A DNA stretch of 32,261 nucleotides. It comes from Pseudomonadota bacterium (GTDB taxonomy: Bacteria > Pseudomonadota > Alphaproteobacteria > Rhodospirillales > Casp-alpha2). Positions 1 to 7,013 of this stretch are shown here, piece by piece. Location of the stretch: assembly GCA_022564115.1 (NCBI GenBank), contig JADFMB010000008.1, positions 1 through 32,261 on the forward strand. The letters are read 5' to 3'. Under the pieces are notes generated by a model, which was not told where the DNA came from, searched no databases, and saw only the letters and a list, made by a program, of their open reading frames with translations. A program made the position numbers and the translations under genes. The stretch's first letter is position 1. Each line of letters starts with the position of its first letter.

Positions 1-313
1 TGTAGACCGACTTCACCATGCGCTCGTTGATGTTGGTCTTCAGCTCATCAAGGCTGTCGACCCAGTCACCGGCATAGAAATCGGAAAGCGTACATTCCAC
101 CGGTGTGTGATCGACGTTCATCACAGGAACTTTGCCGTGCCGCGCCTTGGTCGAGGCCGTGCCCTTGCCGACTTTTTGGAAAGTCGTCGAGGAGCCAAGG
201 ATGTTGTTCTTGACCCGTACCGTGTTGCGCAGCTTGGTGCCCATCCGCTGGTATTGCAGATGGACATCCGACTGAAAGTTCTTGATGAACGACGATTCGA
301 TAGTAATCGACAT
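1..313 (-). CDS. Phage major capsid protein, N-terminal part (gene continues beyond the left edge)
   Basis: Open minus frame from ATG at 313: MSITIESSFIKNFQSDVHLQYQRMGTKLRNTVRVKNNILGSSTTFQKVGKGTASTKARHGKVPVMNVDHTPVECTLSDFYAGDWVDSLDELKTNINERMVKSVY..., typical of podovirus capsid proteins. RBS AAAGGAG 8 nt upstream. Not in the ORF track because it has no stop inside the window. Confidence 0.87.
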   Translation of the reverse strand, partial: MSITIESSFIKNFQSDVHLQYQRMGTKLRNTVRVKNNILGSSTTFQKVGKGTASTKARHGKVPVMNVDHTPVECTLSDFYAGDWVDSLDELKTNINERMVKSVY

Positions 314-349
314 CGATCATTCTCCTTTCATGGATGAAAGAGGGTTTGG

Positions 350-374
350 AAAAAACCCGCCGGCGCGGTTATGG
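350..374 (-). terminator. Possible weak intrinsic terminator in the capsid leader
   Basis: Minus strand reads AACCGCGCCGGCGGGTTTTTTCC: short bulged stem followed by six T, about 37-60 nt upstream of the capsid ATG. Confidence 0.35.
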
Positions 375-699
375 TCGGGCCAAAGGCCGGACCGCCAGTT
401 GACGGGAATGGCTGCCGGCCGGGCCGCAATCGGGTGCCTGTCAAAGGCATCCGGTCGCGGTTCTCCGGCGGGGAAAAACGTTGGGAAGGTAATAAAAAAA
501 AATTAAAAAACGCCGGCCCGTCCGAATAGGCTCGCCCCCGTTTGGGAACGTGTGAGGACCATCACTGCCATAGGTCGGAAAGCGCGGTTAAAAGGTGCAA
601 GCAAACAAAACTTAACCTGCCCCGGTAAAACGATTATTATTCGCCCCAACTAGGGGGGCATGAATGCCCACATAACGGCAATCAGGAGTAGGCGTTACA

Positions 700-1635
700 A
701 TGTCAACAGATGAAAAATTCCGCTTAGTCACCCGAAGTGATTTCGACGGCCTGGTCTGCGCCGTCCTGCTCGAGGATATGGACTTGATCGACGATATCCT
801 GTTCGTCCACCCGAAGGACATGCAGGCAGGCACCGTGCCGATTTCAAAAATAGATATCACTACCAACCTGCCCTACGTTTCGGGCTGCCATCTGGCCTTC
901 GACCACCACGAAAGCGAAGTCGTCCGGCTGGGCGAGAAATTCGACAACCATATCATCGACCCCGATGCGCTGTCGGCGGCACGGGTGGTCTATGATTATT
1001 ACGGCGGCAAGGAAGCCTTCCCCAACGTCGATGAGGATTTGTTGGAAGCGGTGGACAAGGGCGATTCCGCCCAGTTCACGATGGAAGAAGTGCTCAGGCC
1101 CACGGGCTGGGCGCTGTTGAACTTCCTCATGGACGCCCGCACCGGGCTGGGCCGGTTCCGGGGCTTCCGCATTCCCAATTACGAGCTGATGATGGAACTG
1201 ATCGAGCGCTGCCACGATCATAACATCGACCAGATCCTCGAACTGCCCGACGTCAAGGAGCGGGTGGACCTCTATTTCGAGCAGCAGGAAAAATTCATCG
1301 AACAGGTCAAGCGTTGCACCACCATCCATCAAAATCTGGTTGTTCTGGACCTGCGCGATGAGGAAACCATCCATGCCGGCAATAGGTTCATAATTTACAC
1401 GCTCTTCCCCGACTGCAATATCTCCATGCACGTGATGATGGGGCGCGAACAGTTGAATACCGTTTTTGCCGTCGGCAAATCCATTTTCGACAAAAGCTCG
1501 AAAACCGATATCGGCCAGTTGATGCTTGAATACGGCGGCGGCGGGCACCACGCGGCGGGGACCTGTCAGATAGACACGTCCGAGGCCGAAAAGGTGCAGC
1601 GCGAGCTGACCGCCAGGATCACCGCCGACGGCTGA
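700..1635 (+). CDS. DHH/DHHA1-family phosphoesterase (exopolyphosphatase-like)
   Basis: 311 aa; N-terminal SDFDGLVCAVLL, FDHHES (DHH motif), C-terminal GGGGHHAAGTCQ (DHHA1-type). SD-like AGGAG upstream. Confidence 0.88.
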   Translation: MSTDEKFRLVTRSDFDGLVCAVLLEDMDLIDDILFVHPKDMQAGTVPISKIDITTNLPYVSGCHLAFDHHESEVVRLGEKFDNHIIDPDALSAARVVYDYYGGKEAFPNVDEDLLEAVDKGDSAQFTMEEVLRPTGWALLNFLMDARTGLGRFRGFRIPNYELMMELIERCHDHNIDQILELPDVKERVDLYFEQQEKFIEQVKRCTTIHQNLVVLDLRDEETIHAGNRFIIYTLFPDCNISMHVMMGREQLNTVFAVGKSIFDKSSKTDIGQLMLEYGGGGHHAAGTCQIDTSEAEKVQRELTARITADG

Positions 1636-1664
1636 ACGTTTGCGGGCGTCTCCGACCCTTAGCC

Positions 1665-2312
1665 TTATAGGAAATCGGCGAAGTTGATGGCGTAGTGCGC
1701 GGCGATGCCCGGCAGCACCGAGCCCGTGCGCAGATAAAGCGCCATCAGCGCCACCCCGGCGATGCCGGCGACGACCATCGACGTCAGTCCGTGCGACCAG
1801 TGGATCAAGGCAAAGACGACCGCCGATACGACGATCAAGGCGGCGGTTCCGGGCAGATAGCGGACTACCATGACGGCGAAGACGCCGCGAAAGACGAATT
1901 CCTCGCTCACCGCCGTCAACGCCAGCCCGAAGGTGATGTCCGTCCAGTAAAGAAGCCCCGGGGTCAACGGCGGATAGCGGAACAGCACCAGGCTTTCGAT
2001 CTCGATCGGCACCAGGACGCGGAAGAAATAATCGGCGAAGATCACCGCCCCGGTGCAGAGCAGGGCCAAGGTCACGGCGTCCTTTAGGGGGGCCTTCAGC
2101 TTTATCGTGCTTGCGGCGGCCCGGCGAAGCGGAACCACCGCGAAAAGAATAATCAGGGCCAATATCTTCGATCCGTAATCGGCGGCCAGCCACTGGGGCG
2201 CGGTCTCGATGTTCAGAAAGATAAAATCGTTGAGAAAAAAGGGCGCCGTCAAGAGCGCCAGCAATCCCATGTCGGGCCAAAATGACGGTGTTTTCGGTTT
2301 TTCCTCGATCAT
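1665..2312 (-). CDS. CPBP-family intramembrane metalloprotease
   Basis: 215 aa multi-TM protein with SEEFVFRG (EExxxR), ALIHW and AAHYAINF motifs of CPBP (Abi) proteases. Confidence 0.85.
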   Translation of the reverse strand: MIEEKPKTPSFWPDMGLLALLTAPFFLNDFIFLNIETAPQWLAADYGSKILALIILFAVVPLRRAAASTIKLKAPLKDAVTLALLCTGAVIFADYFFRVLVPIEIESLVLFRYPPLTPGLLYWTDITFGLALTAVSEEFVFRGVFAVMVVRYLPGTAALIVVSAVVFALIHWSHGLTSMVVAGIAGVALMALYLRTGSVLPGIAAHYAINFADFL

Positions 2313-2382
2313 TCGCCGCTCCCTAACGGACGTCCATCTTGTCCTAAATCTGGGAACTTAACGAGGGTTTAGATCGCCCGGC

Positions 2383-2619
2383 TTACTTCGAACCCCGGGG
2401 GGATTTGCGCCAATTAGTCGGTTTACAATAAACCGTCGGGCGAAACACACTGGGTTCAAATGTATGCGTGTCTGGGCCCATATCCAAAAAATAAACCCCT
2501 TTTGTTTCTGCGGCTATTTTTTTGGCGGTCTCGACGCATTTTTCCCTGTCGGCATAGATGACGGGCGGGGGCTTTTCCGCTCCTGCTATCCCGAGATTGA
2601 TAATCAGCAACCAATACAT
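2383..2619 (-). CDS. Small secreted or membrane-anchored two-Cys protein, copy 2 of tandem pair
   Basis: MYWLLIINLGIAGAEKPPPVIYADREKCVETAKKIAAETKGVYFLDMGPDTHTFEPSVFRPTVYCKPTNWRKSPRGSK from ATG 2619. The track ORF starts at a TTG at 2655. Clear paralogue of 2674-2913. Confidence 0.7.
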   Translation of the reverse strand: MYWLLIINLGIAGAEKPPPVIYADREKCVETAKKIAAETKGVYFLDMGPDTHTFEPSVFRPTVYCKPTNWRKSPRGSK

Positions 2620-2673
2620 GAATTGAAGTTTGTGCCACTTCTTGGGAAGTATCAAGCGGGTCCATCGCCCGGT

Positions 2674-2913
2674 TCACTTGGAAGGCTTGTAAGATTTTCT
2701 CCGCCATTTCGCGGGTTTGCAAAAAACCGTCGGGCGAAATACCGCGGGTTCAGTCCTATGGGTTTCCGGCCCCATCTCCTGGTAGTAAAGCCATTTATTT
2801 TCGCCGGCGATTTTCTTGGCCATTTGTACACAATTTTCCCTGTCGGCATAGATGACGGGCGGCGGACTTTCCACTCCAACTAGCCCAAGATAAACTATTA
2901 ACAACCATTCCAT
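2674..2913 (-). CDS. Small secreted or membrane-anchored two-Cys protein, copy 1 of tandem pair
   Basis: MEWLLIVYLGLVGVESPPPVIYADRENCVQMAKKIAGENKWLYYQEMGPETHRTEPAVFRPTVFCKPAKWRRKSYKPSK from ATG 2913 (track ORF from TTG 2949). Hydrophobic N-terminus plus conserved C and CKP. Confidence 0.7.
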   Translation of the reverse strand: MEWLLIVYLGLVGVESPPPVIYADRENCVQMAKKIAGENKWLYYQEMGPETHRTEPAVFRPTVFCKPAKWRRKSYKPSK

Positions 2914-2945
2914 GAATTGAAGTGTGTGCCACTTCTTGGGAAGTA

Positions 2946-3476
2946 TCAAGCGCGTCTTTCGCGCCGTTTTTTGGGAAGCCGGAGGTTGCCGTCGGGATCT
3001 TGAATAATGATTTCATTGTTATCGAGGGTTCCGGGGACGGTCGGTATAGATTCCATACGGTCGCGAGTTTCAAAGGGCCGTTTGGGCAGCACAGGTTCTT
3101 TTCGATCGGGTGGCCGGTCGCTTCCGTCGTTGGTATCCGCATCCGATTCCGGTTCGGCGGCGAGGGTCGCGCCCAGGGTGGTAAGGGTCTCGCCGCCGGG
3201 GTTGATTTGACCGTCGACCCGAAGCCGGTTGCGTTTCTGGAATCGCCGGATCGCCTCGTCCATGCGAAGACCAACGAAACCCGTCACGCCGTCGGTTTCA
3301 TCGAGGTTAAGATCGCCGGCGCGGCCCAGAAGGCTTTCCACCTTGGCGACGTCGCGCCGGCCATTCCGCCCTTCCGTGCCGACGGAATCTTGGATTCGGA
3401 AGGGGTTGTTGAAATTCATGATTTCGGGCTCGGTTTTGGGCGCGGCCAATACGCGGCCGAAAGGATCGGGATGCAT
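2946..3476 (-). CDS. Peptidoglycan-binding-domain protein of the phage module
   Basis: VAKVESLLGRAGDLNLDETDGVTGFVGLRMDEAIRRFQKRNRLRVDGQINPGGETLTTLG matches the PG_binding_1 repeat pattern (AIRxFQxxNxLxVDG). RBS AGGAGA before ATG 3476. Confidence 0.78.
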   Translation of the reverse strand: MHPDPFGRVLAAPKTEPEIMNFNNPFRIQDSVGTEGRNGRRDVAKVESLLGRAGDLNLDETDGVTGFVGLRMDEAIRRFQKRNRLRVDGQINPGGETLTTLGATLAAEPESDADTNDGSDRPPDRKEPVLPKRPFETRDRMESIPTVPGTLDNNEIIIQDPDGNLRLPKKRRERRA

Positions 3477-3489
3477 AGGGTGTTCTCCT

Positions 3490-3530
3490 ATATATAAAGA
3501 AAAGGACGCCGGCCCCCGGGGGCCGGCGCC
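3490..3530 (-). terminator. Intrinsic terminator downstream of the scaffold gene
   Basis: Perfect 22-bp palindrome CGCCGGCCCCCGGGGGCCGGCG (3507-3528), followed on the minus strand by TCCTTTTCTTTATATA. Confidence 0.7.
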
Positions 3531-3586
3531 CGAAGGGGGAGCGCGCCAGGGAAGGGGACGCGCTCAACCCCAAACCGGGCAATCGC

Positions 3587-4336
3587 TCAGTCCGGAAAAA
3601 GGCGCTTGAAACCGTCCTGCACCCGCTGAACGAAACTGGGGTCATGGTCGCGCCAATAGCGGGGGTCCTGCATCATCCGTTTCAGGCCCTCCTCGCTTGA
3701 GCCTTCATCGCCGGCTCCGGCGCCTTCGATCAGGCCCGGCTCACCGGAACTCATCATCTTGTGCATGGTCAATACTCCTTCATAGGTGCTGGAAAGGGCC
3801 TGGAAGACTTCATCGGGGAACTTGGCCCGGCCCCATTGCTTGAGTTGCCCCGCCATCTCGCGCCATTTCTCCTCGCCGCCGAAGCGCTGCGCCAAGCGGT
3901 CGATCTGGGCCTGGGCGTGAAACTCGGACGCCACCCCGGTCACCAAGGGCAGCATGTGCTCCGCCGCCAGGTCATAGACGGTCTGCGCCTGTTCCTGGCT
4001 GAACCCGGCCGCGTGCAGTTGGGCGTTGACGGCCGGGTCACTGGCGAAAAGCTCGTTTTCCGTCTTGATGTCGTAACCCTCGGCGTCGTCGGGGACGCCC
4101 TGCCCCGCCAGCGCCCCCAACTTTTGCTCAAGCGACCGATAGGACTTCACCAGGCTGTCGGTGCGCACTTCGCCCTTGTCCTGGTCCCAGAATTTGTCCG
4201 GCAGGCCGGGCGGCGGTGTCGGCCCCGCCCCGTTTTCCGGGGCCTCGCCTTGGGGGGGAATTGCGGAGGGCGGTTGCGCGGCAGCGCCGGACCCCGCTCC
4301 GTCCTCGGGCATGGTTTCAAGCAAGTTGTTGGTCAT
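3587..4336 (-). CDS. Phage capsid assembly (scaffolding) protein, T7 gp9-like
   Basis: 249 aa from ATG 4336: acidic, Pro/Gly-rich N-terminus, PDKFWDQDKGEVRTDSLVKSYRSLEQKLG, coiled central region. Position between connector and capsid genes is typical for scaffold. Confidence 0.8.
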   Translation of the reverse strand: MTNNLLETMPEDGAGSGAAAQPPSAIPPQGEAPENGAGPTPPPGLPDKFWDQDKGEVRTDSLVKSYRSLEQKLGALAGQGVPDDAEGYDIKTENELFASDPAVNAQLHAAGFSQEQAQTVYDLAAEHMLPLVTGVASEFHAQAQIDRLAQRFGGEEKWREMAGQLKQWGRAKFPDEVFQALSSTYEGVLTMHKMMSSGEPGLIEGAGAGDEGSSEEGLKRMMQDPRYWRDHDPSFVQRVQDGFKRLFPD

Positions 4337-4386
4337 GGGGTATCTCCCTTTTGTGGTGGTCGTGAAAAGATTTAAGGAAAAGCCGT

Positions 4387-4674
4387 TTAGCCGCCGTCCC
4401 GTCCGCGGGTGACGAGCATGGCGATATGGGCGACCAGTTGTCTTTGGCCTTCCAGGTGGCGGAGAAGGGTGTCGGGCGCACCGGGACCGAGGGCACGCTC
4501 GAGGGTGATGGCGCGAAGATACGCCAGCACCTTGTCGCCGTCGGTGCCGCGAAAACAACGGGCGGCGGCAAGGGCGAGCGCCTTGTCGTCTTCGAGGGTT
4601 TCGGCGGACAAAGGGGTGTTTCCCGATTCGAACCAGTCCCAGCCCGGGTCTTGCCTTGTGTCATCCCTCGCCAT
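4387..4674 (-). CDS. Bbp19-like phage protein
   Basis: 95 aa; DDKALALAAARCFRGTDGDKVLAYLRAITLERALGPGAPDTLLRHLEGQRQLVAHIAMLV resembles the Bbp19 family next to podophage connectors; overlaps the portal stop. Confidence 0.7.
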   Translation of the reverse strand: MARDDTRQDPGWDWFESGNTPLSAETLEDDKALALAAARCFRGTDGDKVLAYLRAITLERALGPGAPDTLLRHLEGQRQLVAHIAMLVTRGRDGG

Positions 4675-6250
4675 CGGTTGTCTCCAGTTCGACTTCGGTT
4701 ACGGCGCCGGTCAGATCCTCGATCACGTCGCCGATGTCTTGGGCCAGGGTCTCGTTGTCCAACAGACCGTCCAACCCGTCGGCAACCGGGTCGGAAAGCT
4801 CGCGGATCAGCTCGCCGGGGACGCCGAAGGCGCGCCCCAGCCAGCGGGCGGCCGCGCCCTGGTCGACGGCGGCCAAACCTTCCGGTCCGAGGGCGCGGAC
4901 GGATTCGAGCCACTGCAGGGTATTCTGGGCGTCCTGGATGGCCTGATGACGGGCCAGCGGCGATTGGTATTCGAGATCGACAAGACGGCCGTCGACCCGG
5001 AACTCGGCGATTTCTCCGCGCCGGCCGAGGATGCTCAAAGCGCGGTCGACCAAGGGGGTCAACAGTTCCGATTGTAGCCGGCCGTAAGTGGCGCCCAACA
5101 CCCGCACCATGTCGGATGACCGTTCCAGGACTTCCGTGGCGGTCATTTTGGGGCTGTCCACCGGCCCCAGGTTGTTGGCCAGAAGCGCTTGTCGGATGCG
5201 GCCGCGAAGATCGGTCAGCACGATCTCGGAAACGTCGAAGCGGCCGGGAGCCTCCAGCGGCGTCAGCCCGGCCGAGCCGACGGCCTTGGGAATGATGGTC
5301 CCTGGCGTCAATTTGATGGTCGCCGGGTTCAGCACTCCGTCGTCGTCGGCCTGCCATATCCCGGTGACGGCGATGGAGGCGTTTTTCAGCACCAGCTCCA
5401 CCACCTTGTTGGCGGTCTTGATGTCCGGCAGCGCCTTCATCACCGGGGATCGGCCGTATATTTCCCCCGGCGTCTTGAGCCAGCGGAAATTGATGAACGG
5501 CGACTGCGAAAACCGTCCCTCGGCGAGCACGCTGGGATCGCCCATGGATACGGAGTCGGTCTCGGCCACCGCCAGGTAGGCGAAACCGAAGTCATCGGGG
5601 ATCACGGCTTCGATCACCGGCACCTGGGAGTCGGGGTCCTTGGCCACGCGGTTCCAAAATTCCTCGGGAAGGTTGGCCTTTGGAAAACGGCTTTTCAATT
5701 GCCCCGGCGTCAGCTCCGAGCGCCGGTAGGTGGTGTCCAGCCGCCCGAAGGCGCTTTCTTCGAAAACCACATGGCTCAACGGGATGGCGGTAAAGCGGAA
5801 TGCTGAAGGCTCGCCGGGGGGCGCTTCCTCGAACAACAGCGACGCCGTGCCGGCCGTCACCAGGTCCAGGTAGCATTGATGCATTTCGACGGCGAAATTG
5901 GAACGGTCGAAGTGGGATTTTAGCGCTCTCGCGGAGCGCTCCAGTTCTTCGGCCATGGCTTCGCGTTCGGCATCGGTGGCATCGGGGCCTGGGGTGAAAC
6001 CGAACCAGCGCGCCCAGGGCGGCGTCAATTGGGCGAGCAGGCTGGCCGCGAGCTGATCGACCGCATCAGGCGCGGTGCCGTCAAACAGTTTGTCGGTTTT
6101 CTTCTCGCCCGGTTGCGTCTGGCGGATGATTCCGTCCCGTTGCGGCAGCGCATAGTCATAACATTCCTGCCAATGGCTTTCCCAAACCCCCCGCCGGTCC
6201 TTGGCATGGCGGTAGCGTTCGATGACGCCTTTCGGTGTGATGTCAGTCAT
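4661..6250 (-). CDS. Phage head-tail connector / portal protein (T7 gp8-like)
   Basis: 529 aa from ATG 6250: MTDITPKGVIERYRHAKDRRGVWESHWQECYDYALPQRD... LFDGTAPDAVDQLAASLLAQLTPPWARWF..., characteristic of podovirus head-tail connecting proteins. Confidence 0.92.
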   Translation of the reverse strand: MTDITPKGVIERYRHAKDRRGVWESHWQECYDYALPQRDGIIRQTQPGEKKTDKLFDGTAPDAVDQLAASLLAQLTPPWARWFGFTPGPDATDAEREAMAEELERSARALKSHFDRSNFAVEMHQCYLDLVTAGTASLLFEEAPPGEPSAFRFTAIPLSHVVFEESAFGRLDTTYRRSELTPGQLKSRFPKANLPEEFWNRVAKDPDSQVPVIEAVIPDDFGFAYLAVAETDSVSMGDPSVLAEGRFSQSPFINFRWLKTPGEIYGRSPVMKALPDIKTANKVVELVLKNASIAVTGIWQADDDGVLNPATIKLTPGTIIPKAVGSAGLTPLEAPGRFDVSEIVLTDLRGRIRQALLANNLGPVDSPKMTATEVLERSSDMVRVLGATYGRLQSELLTPLVDRALSILGRRGEIAEFRVDGRLVDLEYQSPLARHQAIQDAQNTLQWLESVRALGPEGLAAVDQGAAARWLGRAFGVPGELIRELSDPVADGLDGLLDNETLAQDIGDVIEDLTGAVTEVELETTDGEG

Positions 6251-6252
6251 CT

Positions 6253-6462
6253 CTATTCTCCCAACAAGGATTTCCGGCGCGGCGCCTTGTCGCCGAGGCT
6301 CAAAAGCCCCCGGGCCGACGTGGCAATGGTTCCGGCGCGCCCGCGGCGGCGGCGTTCGATGTTTTCGAGGCGCCGTTTCCTGTTCTCTTCCTCCGGGTCC
6401 GGCAGGGGCGGCGGCGGTGGGGGTGGCGGCGGTGGTTTCGGGGCGCTGAAGAATCCACCCAT
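6253..6462 (-). CDS. Small Pro-rich phage protein
   Basis: MGGFFSAPKPPPPPPPPPPLPDPEEENRKRRLENIERRRRGRAGTIATSARGLLSLGDKAPRRKSLLGE; AGGAGG RBS; immediately upstream of portal; C-terminal RRRGRAGTI...KSLLG as in small podophage proteins. Confidence 0.75.
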   Translation of the reverse strand: MGGFFSAPKPPPPPPPPPPLPDPEEENRKRRLENIERRRRGRAGTIATSARGLLSLGDKAPRRKSLLGE

Positions 6463-6502
6463 GGATCATTCCTCCTAAAAAAAAGTCTTGGGATTGGTCA
6501 CG

Positions 6503-6543
6503 AAAAAACCCGCCGGAAGACCGAAGGGTCTGCGAGAGGCGGG
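6503..6543 (-). terminator. Intrinsic terminator in the head-module leader
   Basis: Minus strand CCCGCC(TCTCGC)AGACC-CTTC-GGTCT(TCC)GGCGGGTTTTTT: 6-bp outer stem (6538-6543/6509-6514), 5-bp inner stem with tetraloop, six T. Confidence 0.75.
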
Positions 6544-6575
6544 CTCTGGACACACGTGTGGTGTTCGTTGAAGCC

Positions 6576-6604
6576 TATTTAATCAGATTTTTTGCAGATG
6601 TCAA
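6576..6604 (-). promoter_or_regulatory. Sigma70-like promoter for the head module
   Basis: Minus strand TTGACA (6604-6599), 16 nt, TTAAAT (6582-6577); located just after the stop of 6618-7013 and before the 6503-6543 terminator. Confidence 0.55.
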
Positions 6605-6617
6605 GGTTTTTTTTCAA

Positions 6618-7013
6618 TTATTTATAATTTTTTAGGAATTTATAAAGATTCCAGGGGGTTATGATCCAATGGGCATGGATGCCGAGAATGCGCTTGATCG
6701 CCTCGACGCAAGTGTAGAGTCCCCAAGGGGCGGATTTTTTGCAAACCGGACAAAGGAGCCAAGGGACGACTCGGAATCCCTGGCCCCGATAACATTTCAT
6801 GAGCTCCATGCCGGTGACGCCTTCGAGCACGGCGATCTCGGTTCGGTGCGAAAGGGGGTTGTATAGGATCCACCGGTCGCGGTTTTCGATCACCACGAAG
6901 CAATGACGAAAACCGGGTTTCAGTATCCTCAGCCATTTGAGATCGGCCTGGCCCGAGAACACCACCAGGGCGAATCCTGGTTCGAAATGACCGCTGGCCG
7001 CCGTGGCGGTCAT
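6618..7013 (-). CDS. Phage-module conserved protein of unknown function (possible papain-like fold)
   Basis: 131 aa; GFRHCFVVIENRDRWILYNPL ... SAPWGLYTCVEAIKRILGIHAHWIITPWNLYKFLK; 4-nt overlap with the upstream gene. Confidence 0.65.
   Translation of the reverse strand: MTATAASGHFEPGFALVVFSGQADLKWLRILKPGFRHCFVVIENRDRWILYNPLSHRTEIAVLEGVTGMELMKCYRGQGFRVVPWLLCPVCKKSAPWGLYTCVEAIKRILGIHAHWIITPWNLYKFLKNYK

Larger units (their letters stand above)
2383..2949 (-). repeat. Tandem gene duplication (two diverged units, offset 294 bp)
   Basis: Both units start with CGCTTGATACTTCCCAAGAAGTGGCAC on the minus strand. By hand about 60 of 90 aligned residues are identical. Confidence 0.85.

Noticed and set aside
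66-320. 84-aa minus ORF in the capsid region
   Set aside because: Wrong frame; the capsid frame starting at 313 is open to the window edge and has a better RBS.
844-2280. 478-aa minus ORF antisense to the DHH gene and out of frame with CPBP
   Set aside because: Low-complexity Arg/Gly/Asp-rich shadow translation; both overlapped genes have clear family motifs in other frames.
4317-5357. 346-aa minus ORF overlapping portal/Bbp19/scaffold genes in another frame
   Set aside because: Arg/Pro-rich frame-shifted translation of the real phage genes.
6406-6440. GGC/GGT-rich microsatellite-like tract as a phase-variation site
   Set aside because: It encodes the poly-Pro stretch of the small phage protein; codons vary and no evidence of length variation is available.
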